A DNA stretch of 9,043 nucleotides from Burkholderiaceae bacterium (GTDB lineage: Bacteria; Pseudomonadota; Gammaproteobacteria; Burkholderiales; Burkholderiaceae), in the NCBI GenBank assembly GCA_017998575.1, contig JAGOCV010000158.1:1-9043 (forward strand), given 5' to 3'. Shown here one piece after another: positions 1-6,065 of this stretch (its first letter is position 1; each line of letters opens with the position of its first letter). Under the pieces are notes generated by a model that did not search any database, was not told the origin of the DNA, and saw nothing but the letters and a program-made list of their open reading frames with translations. A program made the position numbers and the translations under genes.

Positions 1-470
1 GCCAGTTCGAGGAAGCCGACACCGCGCTGGCACCGGCCATGGCCCAGATCCCACGCCAGCTGCGCTTCGACGCGCTGGCCGAATGGCTGGCCGCGCTGGT
101 ATTCGCCGACAGCGATGCGGGCCAGCTCACCCCCGCGCAGTTCGACGCGAAGATCGCCGCCAACAAGCGCGACTTCGACGCGCGCTACGGCAAGTCGCGC
201 GTGCTGCTGGCTGCCGGCGAGTTCACCGCGGCCATGGACGAGTTGCTGGAAATCATCATGCGCGACAAGGCCTGGAATGACGGCGCGGCGCGCAAGACCT
301 ATGTCGCCATCCTCGAGCTTCTGACGCCACCGCGACCGAAGGCCGACCCGGCCGCAGCCGGCAAGAGTGCGGGTGGCATCGAGCTGACGGGCAAGGCCGC
401 CACCGCTGAAGATCCGCAGGCCGCCCTGGTGTCGGCCTACCGCCGCAAGCTCAGCATGGCGCTGAACTGA
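1..470 (+). CDS. ybbN: YbbN/CnoX-type thioredoxin-TPR co-chaperone, C-terminal part (partial at window start)
   Basis: Partial gene; the reading frame is already open at base 3 and ends with TGA at 468-470, giving about 155 C-terminal residues. The start and the thioredoxin domain lie outside the window. What is visible is alpha-helical and TPR-like: helix pairs around 'FDARYGKSRVLLAAGEFTAAMDE' (positions 171-239), then 'DGAARKTYVAILELL'. The last residues, 'AYRRKLSMALN', match the YbbN/CnoX family ending (a Y/YRR-L pattern close to the E. coli protein's C-terminus). Known for the family: CnoX combines a thioredoxin-like domain with TPRs, protects substrates from oxidation and aggregation, and hands them to GroEL/DnaK in the cytoplasm. 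A Pro/Ala-rich insert (about 331-363) before the last helix looks like a flexible linker. It converges on the membrane-protein gene at 634-1002. Identification rests on the C-terminal half only. Confidence 0.8.
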   Translation, partial: QFEEADTALAPAMAQIPRQLRFDALAEWLAALVFADSDAGQLTPAQFDAKIAANKRDFDARYGKSRVLLAAGEFTAAMDELLEIIMRDKAWNDGAARKTYVAILELLTPPRPKADPAAAGKSAGGIELTGKAATAEDPQAALVSAYRRKLSMALN

Positions 471-633
471 GACCCCCACGTTCGAGGGCTTTTGCCCCCC
501 ACGTTCACTCGCTTCGTGTAGTTCTCTGCCCCCCCGAGGGGGCCGCTCGCGCGGGAGCCCGGCGGAGCCGGGCCGTGACCGCTGTGCGGTCAGCGCTCGA
601 TCAGGGCGCGGACGCTTGTGTCCTCTCGCCGGC
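471..633. repeat. GC-rich intergenic element with tandem perfect hairpins (REP-like, probable bidirectional terminator)
   Basis: This 163-base gap separates two convergent genes. It contains an 11-base direct repeat CCCCCACGTTC at 473-483 and 496-506. A C-run then faces a G-run around GA (C 529-535, G 538-542). Two perfect 7-bp hairpins with 3-base loops follow almost back to back: GCCCGGC/GCCGGGC (557-563 with 567-573) and TGACCGC/GCGGTCA (576-582 with 586-592). From memory, stretches of this style ('ccccccgaggggg' then 'cccggcggagccggg') recur between genes in Comamonadaceae genomes, so I infer a dispersed REP-like repeat. Its position between convergent 3' ends fits transcription termination or mRNA 3'-end protection. 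There is no strong T-tract after the stems, so intrinsic termination is not proven. Confidence 0.6.
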
Positions 634-1002
634 TCACCGGCCAAACAGGAAGCGCGTGAGCGCGAAGGCGACGCCGAACAGCGCCGCGTAGCCGAACACC
701 GCCCAGTCGAACGTGCGGCGCGATTCGCGCCAGGCGCGCCAGCGCTCCACCAGCACACCGGCCGCCACGGGCGCGAGCAGCAGGTTGAGCAGTTGCAGCC
801 CCGGCGCGCGCAGCGCCAGATGCGGAAAGATCAGCAAGGTAATGCCGGCCGTGGCGATACCGGTCACGATGGACCAGGCGGCCTCCTGCGCGGGTGCCAC
901 CTTGCGGTCACGCCCCGTGGCCTTGAGCCAGCCGATCTGGAAGATGTTGCCGATCCATTCGCCGCCCAGTTGCAGCGCGAGTTCGGCGAGGAATTCGAAC
1001 AT
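634..1002 (-). CDS. Small inner-membrane protein, function unknown
   Basis: A 122-residue protein that I cannot assign to a named family. Three hydrophobic stretches look like membrane helices: about residues 43-62 (SIVTGIATAGITLLIF), 68-86 (GLQLLNLLLAPVAAGVLV) and 98-119 (FDWAVFGYAALFGVAFALTRF). An amphipathic N-terminus (about 1-25) and a charged linker (ATGRDRKVAPAQE) precede them. Basic loops around 'ERWRAWRESRR' (about residues 86-96) would lie on the cytoplasmic side by the positive-inside rule. The ATG start at 1000-1002 is well supported: on the minus strand a GGAGG box (1007-1011) lies 4 bases upstream. It lies 80 bases downstream of purC on the same strand and could be read through from it, although a hairpin lies between. 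Similar short membrane proteins occur as hypothetical proteins in Burkholderiales (recollection). Confidence 0.75.
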   Translation of the reverse strand: MFEFLAELALQLGGEWIGNIFQIGWLKATGRDRKVAPAQEAAWSIVTGIATAGITLLIFPHLALRAPGLQLLNLLLAPVAAGVLVERWRAWRESRRTFDWAVFGYAALFGVAFALTRFLFGR

Positions 1003-1065
1003 ACCCCCTCCGCAGCCCGTTGCGGTGCGGGCGCGGGGTGGAGCTTAAGGCAGCAGGCCCCGGCA

Positions 1066-1080
1066 GGCGCGGGCCGCGCC
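1066..1080 (-). terminator. Hairpin directly after purC, possible terminator
   Basis: GGCGCGG (1066-1072) and CCGCGCC (1074-1080) are perfectly complementary; a realistic stem is 6 bp with a 3-base loop. It begins two bases after the purC stop codon in the direction of purC transcription. No T-run follows, so it may only stabilise the mRNA end rather than terminate. Confidence 0.35.
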
Positions 1081-1082
1081 CC

Positions 1083-1991
1083 TCAGGCCGTCAGGCGCGC
1101 AAAGGCCTCGCGGTACTTGTCGGCGGTTTTGTCGATCACTTCGCGCGGCAGCCGCGGCGCGGGCGGGGTCTTGTCCCAGGGCTTGCCGTTGATGCGCACG
1201 GCTTCCAGCCAGTCGCGCAGGAACTGCTTGTCGTAGCTGGGCGGGTTGCTGCCCTCGGCCACGGACTGCTCATACGTTTCGGCCGGCCAGTAGCGCGACG
1301 AGTCGGGTGTCAGCACCTCGTCCATGAGCACCAGCGTGCCCTGCTCGTCGAGGCCGAATTCGAACTTGGTGTCGGCAATGATGATGCCCTTGGCCGCCGC
1401 GATCTCGGCCGCCGCCTCGTAGATGGTGATGCTGGTGTCGCGGATCTGCGCGGCGAGCTTCTCGCCCACCACGGCCACCACCTGTTCGTAGGTGATGTTC
1501 TCGTCGTGCTCGCCCACCGCCGCCTTGGCGGCGGGCGTGAAGATCGGCTCGGGCAGCTCGCTCGCGTTCTTCAGGCCGTCGGGCAGGGGCACGCCGCAGA
1601 CCGAGCGCGATTCCTGGTATTCCTTCCAGCCGCTGCCGGCCAGATACCCGCGCACCACGGCCTCGACCGGGATGGGCTTGAGCCGCTTGACCAGCATGGC
1701 GCGGCCGAGCACCTGGGGCACTTCGGCGGCGCTGACCACGCTCTCGGGCGCCTCGCCGGTGAGGTGGTTGGGGCAGAGGTGGCCGAGCTTGTCGAACCAG
1801 AACAGGGCCATCTGCGTGAGCAGTTCGCCCTTGCCTGGAATCGGCTCGCCCATGATGACGTCGAACGCGCTGATGCGGTCGCTGGCCACCATGAGGATGC
1901 GGTCGTCGCCGACCGCGTAGTTGTCTCGCACCTTGCCGCGCGCCAGCAGCGGCAGCGAGGTGATGGTGGAAGTGTGCAACGAGGCGGTCAT
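1083..1991 (-). CDS. purC: Phosphoribosylaminoimidazole-succinocarboxamide synthase (SAICAR synthetase)
   Basis: Joins CAIR and L-aspartate with ATP to make SAICAR, a late step of IMP (purine) synthesis in the cytoplasm. The 302-residue product carries the family hallmarks: the N-terminal ATP-binding 'GKVRDNY' (residues 19-25) and 'ASDRISAFD' (36-44), SAICAR synthetase signature 1 '[16 protein letters not shown]' (107-122), signature 2 '[10 protein letters not shown]' (204-213) and '[12 protein letters not shown]' (224-235). Its length matches the roughly 300-residue form found in yeast Ade1 and many proteobacteria, not the roughly 240-residue E. coli/Bacillus form. Start ATG at 1989-1991 gives the expected N-terminus; no clear Shine-Dalgarno is visible, which fits translational coupling to fba ending 10 bases upstream. 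purE and purK, often next to purC in related bacteria, are not adjacent here. Confidence 0.97.
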   Translation of the reverse strand: MTASLHTSTITSLPLLARGKVRDNYAVGDDRILMVASDRISAFDVIMGEPIPGKGELLTQMALFWFDKLGHLCPNHLTGEAPESVVSAAEVPQVLGRAMLVKRLKPIPVEAVVRGYLAGSGWKEYQESRSVCGVPLPDGLKNASELPEPIFTPAAKAAVGEHDENITYEQVVAVVGEKLAAQIRDTSITIYEAAAEIAAAKGIIIADTKFEFGLDEQGTLVLMDEVLTPDSSRYWPAETYEQSVAEGSNPPSYDKQFLRDWLEAVRINGKPWDKTPPAPRLPREVIDKTADKYREAFARLTA

Positions 1992-2001
1992 CGCGGCACG
2001 A

Positions 2002-3066
2002 TCAGGCGACGACCTGGGCCAGCTCGCCGCGCGCGTACTTGGCCGCCACGACCGAGAGGCTCTCGCCCTTGATCTTGGCGCCCTGGCCTTCGCAGCCGAA
2101 CTCGATGTAGCGCGCCTTGCAGACCTGCTTGGCCGCTTCGCGCGCGGGCTTGAGCCACTCGCGCGCGTCGAACTTGTCGGGGTTCTCGGCCAGGAACTTG
2201 CGCACCGCGCCCGTCATCGCCAGGCGGATGTCGGTGTCGATGTTGATCTTGCGCACGCCGTGCTTGATGGCTTCCTGGATTTCCTCCACCGGCACGCCGA
2301 AGGTTTCCTTCATCTTGCCGCCGTACTGGTTGATGATGGCCAGCAGCTCCTGCGGCACCGACGACGAGCCGTGCATCACCAGGTGGGTGTTGGGGATGCG
2401 CTTGTGGATTTCCTTCACGCGCGAGATCGCCAGGATGTCGCCCGTGGGCTTGCGGCTGAACTTGTAGGCGCCGTGGCTGGTGCCGATGGCGATGGCCAAC
2501 GCGTCCAGCTGCGTCTCGCGCACGAACACGGCGGCTTCTTCGGGGTCAGTCAGCATCTGGCTGTGGTCCAGTTTGCCTTCGGCGCCCACGCCGTCTTCTT
2601 CGCCGGCTTCGCCGGTTTCAAGGTTGCCCAGGCAACCGAGTTCGCCCTCGACCGTGACGCCGACCTTGTGGGCCATCTCGACCACGCGGCGGGTCACGTC
2701 GACGTTGTAGTCGAAGCTGGCCGGCGTCTTGGCGTCTTCCATCAGCGAGCCGTCCATCATCACCGAGCCGAAGCCCAGGTCGATCGCGCCCTGGCAGACC
2801 TTGGGCGAGCTGCCGTGGTCCTGGTGCATGACCAGCGGGATGTTGGGGTACATCTCGACCGCGGCCTGGATCAGGTGCTTGATGAAGGGCTCGCCCGCGT
2901 ATTTGCGCGCGCCGGCCGAGGCCTGCAGGATCACCGGCGCGCCGGTTTCCTTGGCGGCCTCCATGACGGCCTGCACCTGTTCGAGGTTGTTGACGTTGAA
3001 AGCGGGAATGCCGTAGCCGTTTTCGGCGGCGTGGTCCAGCAGTTCGCGCATCGAGACTAGTGCCAT
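2002..3066 (-). CDS. fba: Fructose-1,6-bisphosphate aldolase, class II (zinc-dependent)
   Basis: Reversibly cleaves fructose-1,6-bisphosphate to dihydroxyacetone phosphate and glyceraldehyde-3-phosphate in glycolysis, gluconeogenesis and the Calvin cycle. The 354-residue protein has the class II metal centre: 'HQDHG' (81-85; Asp83 catalytic, His84 zinc ligand by family analogy), 'GTSHG' with His198, 'LVMHGSSS' with His232, and the phosphate/substrate loop 'NIDTD' (275-279). The long form and the internal acidic insert '[13 protein letters not shown]' (152-164) fit the Fba/CbbA type of beta-proteobacteria. Start ATG at 3064-3066 gives the typical N-terminus '[27 protein letters not shown]'. 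No good Shine-Dalgarno is visible before it. purC follows after 10 bases, so the two form an operon. The 111 bases upstream hold the likely promoter and a TTGGATCC motif. Confidence 0.98.
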   Translation of the reverse strand: MALVSMRELLDHAAENGYGIPAFNVNNLEQVQAVMEAAKETGAPVILQASAGARKYAGEPFIKHLIQAAVEMYPNIPLVMHQDHGSSPKVCQGAIDLGFGSVMMDGSLMEDAKTPASFDYNVDVTRRVVEMAHKVGVTVEGELGCLGNLETGEAGEEDGVGAEGKLDHSQMLTDPEEAAVFVRETQLDALAIAIGTSHGAYKFSRKPTGDILAISRVKEIHKRIPNTHLVMHGSSSVPQELLAIINQYGGKMKETFGVPVEEIQEAIKHGVRKINIDTDIRLAMTGAVRKFLAENPDKFDAREWLKPAREAAKQVCKARYIEFGCEGQGAKIKGESLSVVAAKYARGELAQVVA

Positions 3067-3150
3067 GGTGTTGGATCCGGTGGGGAAGGTTGGAAAGACG
3101 GCGGCCGGCAGCCCCCTCGCGGGTCTGTACCTGGCCGGTAACCCGGGGAT

Positions 3151-3181
3151 TTTAAAGGTGCGACGCCCTGGCGCCTGTCAG
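3151..3181 (-). promoter_or_regulatory. Possible fba-purC promoter
   Basis: On the minus strand CTGACA (3176-3181, 5 of 6 to TTGACA) is followed after 19 bases by TTTAAA (3151-3156, 4 of 6 to TATAAT), about 85 bases before the fba start. The only AT-rich spot in this gap is here. The spacer is longer than ideal and the -35 overlaps the stop codon of the upstream regulator gene, so this is a weak call. Confidence 0.3.
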
Positions 3182-3924
3182 CGCGCGCCGCGAGCGGCGC
3201 CCTGGGCCTGCGACGGTTCGTGCGCGGGCGCGCCGAGCAGCCGCTCGACGATGGACAGGATCTGGCTGGCCGCTTGCGCGATGTGGCGCTGGAGCGCGAC
3301 CTCCGCGCCTGCCGCATCGCGCGCGCGGCACAGCCCGATCAGCGCGAGATGCTCATCGTGCGCCTGCTGGCGGATGGGGGCGTTGACGACCTGGAAGCGG
3401 AAGTAGCGCTCGGACTTTTCGTGCAGCGCGCGCACGATCCCGAGCGCGGCCGGGCGGTTGGCGGGCAGGTACAGCGTCTCGTGCAGTTGCCAGTTGAGCT
3501 TGCCCCAGAAGCGCGGGTCGGTGGTGTCCATCTGCTCCACCACCCGTGCGGCGCGGGCGAGCGCACCGTCGTCCATGTGCGCGATCGACTCGCGCAGCAA
3601 CCAGGGCTCCAGGCGCATGCGGATGTCGAAGAATTCGCCCACTTCGGCGGTCGACAGCATGGAAACGAAGGCCCCGCGATGCGCGATGGTGTCCACCAGG
3701 CCCTCGGCGCTGAGCAGGCGCAGCGCCTCGCGCACCGGGATGCGGCTCACGCCGAGTTCCTCGGCGAACATCTCCTGCCGCAGCGGCGCTCCCGGCGCGA
3801 TGGAGCCCGAGAGGATCCGGTCTCGCAGGGCGTCCACCACCAGCTCGGTGGTGGTGCGTCGTACAAGGCGCGCGGACGATACGGCTTCGGTGGCGGGGGG
3901 AGACAGGGGGGTTTCGTTCGGCAC
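3178..3924 (-). CDS. GntR-family transcriptional regulator, FadR subfamily (FCD domain)
   Basis: A 248-residue DNA-binding regulator. An N-terminal GntR winged helix-turn-helix spans about residues 24-88, with 'LRQEMFAEELGVSRIPVREALRLLSAEGLV' as its recognition core and 'RGAFV' as the wing. An all-helical FCD effector domain follows (about 95-225). The FCD metal/carboxylate pocket normally uses Asp-x3-His plus two or three more His. Here His148, His192 and His214 are in place, but the Asp position is Asn144 ('NWQLH'). Such regulators usually bind small carboxylates or sugar acids and are released from DNA. The start is GTG (3922-3924) without a convincing Shine-Dalgarno. The gene is divergent from the DapA-like gene at 4080, and each of the two promoters between them carries an operator-like palindrome. 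This points to a local repressor of the cassette that also controls itself. The natural ligand is unknown. Confidence 0.93.
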   Translation of the reverse strand: MPNETPLSPPATEAVSSARLVRRTTTELVVDALRDRILSGSIAPGAPLRQEMFAEELGVSRIPVREALRLLSAEGLVDTIAHRGAFVSMLSTAEVGEFFDIRMRLEPWLLRESIAHMDDGALARAARVVEQMDTTDPRFWGKLNWQLHETLYLPANRPAALGIVRALHEKSERYFRFQVVNAPIRQQAHDEHLALIGLCRARDAAGAEVALQRHIAQAASQILSIVERLLGAPAHEPSQAQGAARGAR

Positions 3925-3971
3925 GGCAGTTGCGGGAAGGGCGCGGCAGGGCGCCGGCGCCTGTCGATTGG

Positions 3972-4000
3972 ACCATATTGGATCCAGAATCCGTGCTGAA
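3972..4000 (-). promoter_or_regulatory. Regulator-gene promoter with overlapping operator copy
   Basis: Read on the minus strand: TTCAGC (3995-4000) as a weak -35, a 17-base spacer, and TATGGT (3972-3977) as -10, about 41 bases from the likely transcript start to the GTG. The palindrome copy ATTGGATCCAGA (plus strand 3977-3988, 10 of 12 to the perfect site) occupies the spacer up to the -10. Both this promoter and the opposite one share GGATCCAATAT running into the -10. Repression by the adjacent GntR protein is inferred. Confidence 0.55.
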
Positions 4001-4021
4001 CGGTCGGAATTGCGGTCAGGC

Positions 4022-4049
4022 TTGCGTCATAAATTGGATCCAATATAAA
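4022..4049 (+). promoter_or_regulatory. DapA-like/Bug operon promoter with perfect GntR operator palindrome
   Basis: TTGCGT (4022-4027) as -35, a 16-base spacer and TATAAA (4044-4049, 5 of 6) as -10. The perfect 12-base palindrome ATTGGATCCAAT (4033-4044) fills the spacer and touches the -10, a position expected to block RNA polymerase. From established knowledge, the same 12-mer is the operator used for the FadR-subfamily regulator VanR of Caulobacter. That supports recognition by the neighbouring FadR-type protein, though it does not mean that vanillate is the ligand. Confidence 0.7.
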
Positions 4050-4069
4050 GTAGCCTTGAAATTTGCAAC

Positions 4070-4075
4070 AAGGAC
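4070..4075 (+). promoter_or_regulatory. Ribosome binding site of the DapA-like gene
   Basis: AAGGAC, with AGGA at 4071-4074, lies 5 bases before the ATG at 4080. It decides the start: the open frame extends upstream to 3930, but that extension would be translated through the promoter and operator and has no family similarity. Confidence 0.75.
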
Positions 4076-4079
4076 AGAC

Positions 4080-4982
4080 ATGACGATTCAATGGCAAGGC
4101 GTCTTTCCCGCCGTCACGACCAAGCTGCGCGCGGATCACACCCTCGATCTGGACGGCCTGCGCGCCGGCCTGGAGCGGCTGGTGGCCAACGGGGTGGCCG
4201 GCGTGGTGATGATGGGCATGGTGGGAGAGAACGCCCAGTTGTCCGCCGACGAGAAACTCACGGTGCTCACCACGGCGAAGGAAACCATTGCCGGCCGCGT
4301 ACCCATCGTCTCCGGCGTGGCCGAGACCAGCACCGCCAGGGCCATTGACTACGCCCGCCAGGCCGAAGCCCTGGGCATCGACGGGCTGATGGTGTTTCCG
4401 GCGCTGACGTACAAGTCCGATGCGCGCGAGACGGTGGCGTTCTACCGCGCCGTCGCCCAGGCCTCGCGCCTGGACATCCTGCTCTACAACAACCCGCGCG
4501 GCTATGGCGTGGACCTCACGCCCGACGTGGTGGCCGAACTGCTGCAGGAGCCGACCATCGTCGCCATCAAGGAAGAGTCGTACGACACCACGCGGGTGAC
4601 GGATCTGATCTCGCGCTTCGGCGAGCGGCTGCAGGTGGTCTGCGGCGTGGACGACCTGATCCTGGAGAGCGCGGCACTGGGCGCGCGGGCGTGGGTGTCG
4701 GGCATGGCCAATGCCCTGCCGCGCGAGTCGGTGGAGCTGCTGCGGCTGGCGGTCGCCGGGGATTTCGCGCGCGCGCGGCCGCTGTACGCCGCTCTCACGC
4801 CGCTGTTCCATCTCGACACCGTGGTGAAGCTGGTGCAGCACATCAAGCTGGCCGAGCATCTCATCAGCGGCTCATCCGAAGCCGTGAAGCCGCCACGCCT
4901 GCCGCTGGAAGGCGCCGAGCGCGAGCGCACCATCGCCATCACCCGCAAGACCCTGGCCGACCTGCAGGCCCTGGGCTATTGA
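4080..4982 (+). CDS. DapA-superfamily (NAL/DHDPS family) lyase or dehydratase, substrate unknown
   Basis: A 300-residue TIM-barrel class I aldolase-type enzyme. It keeps the Schiff-base lysine Lys164 in 'IVAIKEES' and the tyrosine of 'LLYNNP' (Tyr136, equal to Tyr133 of E. coli DapA). It differs where true dihydrodipicolinate synthases are constrained: the GTTGE loop is 'GMVGE' (46-50), so both relay/pyruvate-site threonines are Met and Val. The TPYYN-like stretch is 'FPALTYKS' (106-113), and the 'NVPSRTG' Arg motif is replaced by 'NNPRGYG' (137-143). Lysine biosynthesis is therefore unlikely. Catabolic relatives act on 2-keto-3-deoxy sugar acids, hydroxyproline products and similar 2-oxo acids. 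The first gene after the regulated promoter, it is followed 129 bases later by a Bug-type binding-protein gene, suggesting uptake and breakdown of one organic acid. Family assignment is firm; the reaction is not. Confidence 0.92.
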   Translation: MTIQWQGVFPAVTTKLRADHTLDLDGLRAGLERLVANGVAGVVMMGMVGENAQLSADEKLTVLTTAKETIAGRVPIVSGVAETSTARAIDYARQAEALGIDGLMVFPALTYKSDARETVAFYRAVAQASRLDILLYNNPRGYGVDLTPDVVAELLQEPTIVAIKEESYDTTRVTDLISRFGERLQVVCGVDDLILESAALGARAWVSGMANALPRESVELLRLAVAGDFARARPLYAALTPLFHLDTVVKLVQHIKLAEHLISGSSEAVKPPRLPLEGAERERTIAITRKTLADLQALGY

Positions 4983-5016
4983 GTCGCTGCCGCCACAAGC
5001 CTTCGAGACTGCCCAC

Positions 5017-5048
5017 CTGCCGCGCGCCCCGGGCGCGTGCGCAGGCAG
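5017..5048 (+). other. Strong intercistronic hairpin between the DapA-like and Bug genes
   Basis: CTGCC (5017-5021) pairs with GGCAG (5044-5048). Inside, CGCGCCC (5023-5029) pairs with GGGCGCG (5031-5037), realistically as a 6-bp stem with a 3-base loop. No T-run follows, so a full terminator is unlikely. It could partly attenuate or protect the upstream transcript, giving unequal expression of the two genes. Confidence 0.4.
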
Positions 5049-5111
5049 CGCCGGAACCGACACCCCGGCACAGGACAGTTCAACCCGGTGTCATTCCGAA
5101 CCGCATTGACC

Positions 5112-6065
5112 ATGAACATCCTGCGCAAACTCGTCGTCGGCGCCCTGCTGGGCGGCCTCGGGATCGCCTTTGCAGCCGATCCCTATCCGTCCCGATCCGT
5201 GGAACTGGTGGTGGCCTACGCCCCCGGCGGCGGCAGCGACAACACGGCCCGCGCGATCGCCGAGGCGGCGAAGGCCCATTTCAGCCAGTCCATCGTGGTG
5301 ATGAACAGGCCCGGCGCCAGTGGCTCGATCGGCTGGGCCTACGTCGTGGGCGGCACGCCCGACGGCTACAAACTGTCGCTGATGAACCCCGAGATGATGG
5401 CCGTGCCGCTGATGGGCATCGGCAAGACCACCATCGACGACTTCCAGCCGATCGCGCGCTTCACCGACGACCCGAGTTCGGTGACCGTGCGCGCCGACGC
5501 GCCGTGGAAGACCATCGATGAGTTCATCGCCCACGCCAGGGCCAACCCCGGTCAGGTGGCCATCAGCAATGCCGGCAACGGCACGATTCCGCACATCGCG
5601 GCTGCGGCATTCGGCGAGAAGGTCAATGCGCAGTTCAACCACATCCCTTATGCCGGCTCCTCTCCGGCGATCATGGGCCTGCTGTCCGGCGACGTGCAGG
5701 CCACCACCGTCGCCTACGCCGAGCTCAAGCAGCATGTCGAGAGCGGCAAGCTCAGGACGCTGGCGGTGATGTCGGCCAAACGCGTGGCGGGCCTGGATGC
5801 CGTGCCCACGCTCAAGGAAAAGGGGATGGACGTCCAGTTCAGCGTCTGGCGCGGCATCGGCTTGCCCAAGGGCGCGCCGAAGGAAGCGCTCGACAAATGG
5901 CGCGACGTGGCCCGCAAGGTCTACACCGACCCCGCTTTCCAGAACACCATCGTCAAGCAGAGCCTCACGCTGTCGTGGGCCGACACGCCGGAATTCACCG
6001 CCGACATCGCCGCGCAGAACGCCGTCTTCAAGCAGCTGATGCCCAAGCTCAACCTCAAGCAGTGA
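5112..6065 (+). CDS. Bug/TctC-family tripartite tricarboxylate transporter substrate-binding protein
   Basis: A 317-residue periplasmic solute-binding protein. A signal peptide is plain: Lys/Arg at 5-6, hydrophobic core 7-20, likely cleavage after 'AFA' (residue 21) before 'ADPYPSRSVELVVAYAPGG'. The Bug fold markers follow: 'PGGGSDNTAR' (38-47) forming the first ligand-contact loop, 'NRPGASGSIGW' (66-76), 'DGYKLSL' (84-90) and 'IPYAGSSPA' (178-186) as the second loop. Known for the family: these proteins bind mono-, di- or tricarboxylates, nicotinate and amino acids, usually through water-bridged carboxylate contacts. No tctA/tctB membrane genes lie in the window, so it is an orphan binding protein, common in Bordetella and Comamonadaceae. 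ATG 5112 is chosen for the signal peptide; no clear Shine-Dalgarno precedes it, although the frame is open back to 5037. It is likely in one operon with the DapA-like gene and so binds that pathway's substrate or precursor. Confidence 0.94.
   Translation: MNILRKLVVGALLGGLGIAFAADPYPSRSVELVVAYAPGGGSDNTARAIAEAAKAHFSQSIVVMNRPGASGSIGWAYVVGGTPDGYKLSLMNPEMMAVPLMGIGKTTIDDFQPIARFTDDPSSVTVRADAPWKTIDEFIAHARANPGQVAISNAGNGTIPHIAAAAFGEKVNAQFNHIPYAGSSPAIMGLLSGDVQATTVAYAELKQHVESGKLRTLAVMSAKRVAGLDAVPTLKEKGMDVQFSVWRGIGLPKGAPKEALDKWRDVARKVYTDPAFQNTIVKQSLTLSWADTPEFTADIAAQNAVFKQLMPKLNLKQ

Noticed and set aside
1020..3060. Long plus-strand open frames opposite purC and fba (1020-2072 and 1921-3060)
   Set aside because: They are antisense shadows of strongly recognisable genes in GC-rich DNA; their translations are His/Asp/Ala/Arg-rich without any domain.
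4033..4044. Vanillate as the ligand because the operator equals the VanR site
   Set aside because: Related FadR-type regulators can share this core; no vanillate demethylase or other aromatic catabolic gene is present in the window.
3930..4079. N-terminal extension of the DapA-like protein
   Set aside because: It would translate through the -35, operator and -10; the ATG at 4080 has a good AAGGA site and matches the family's N-terminus.
3747..4859. Minus-strand open frame of 370 residues across the divergent promoter and the DapA-like gene
   Set aside because: It spans the promoter/operator region and is antisense to the DapA-like gene; a GC-driven shadow.
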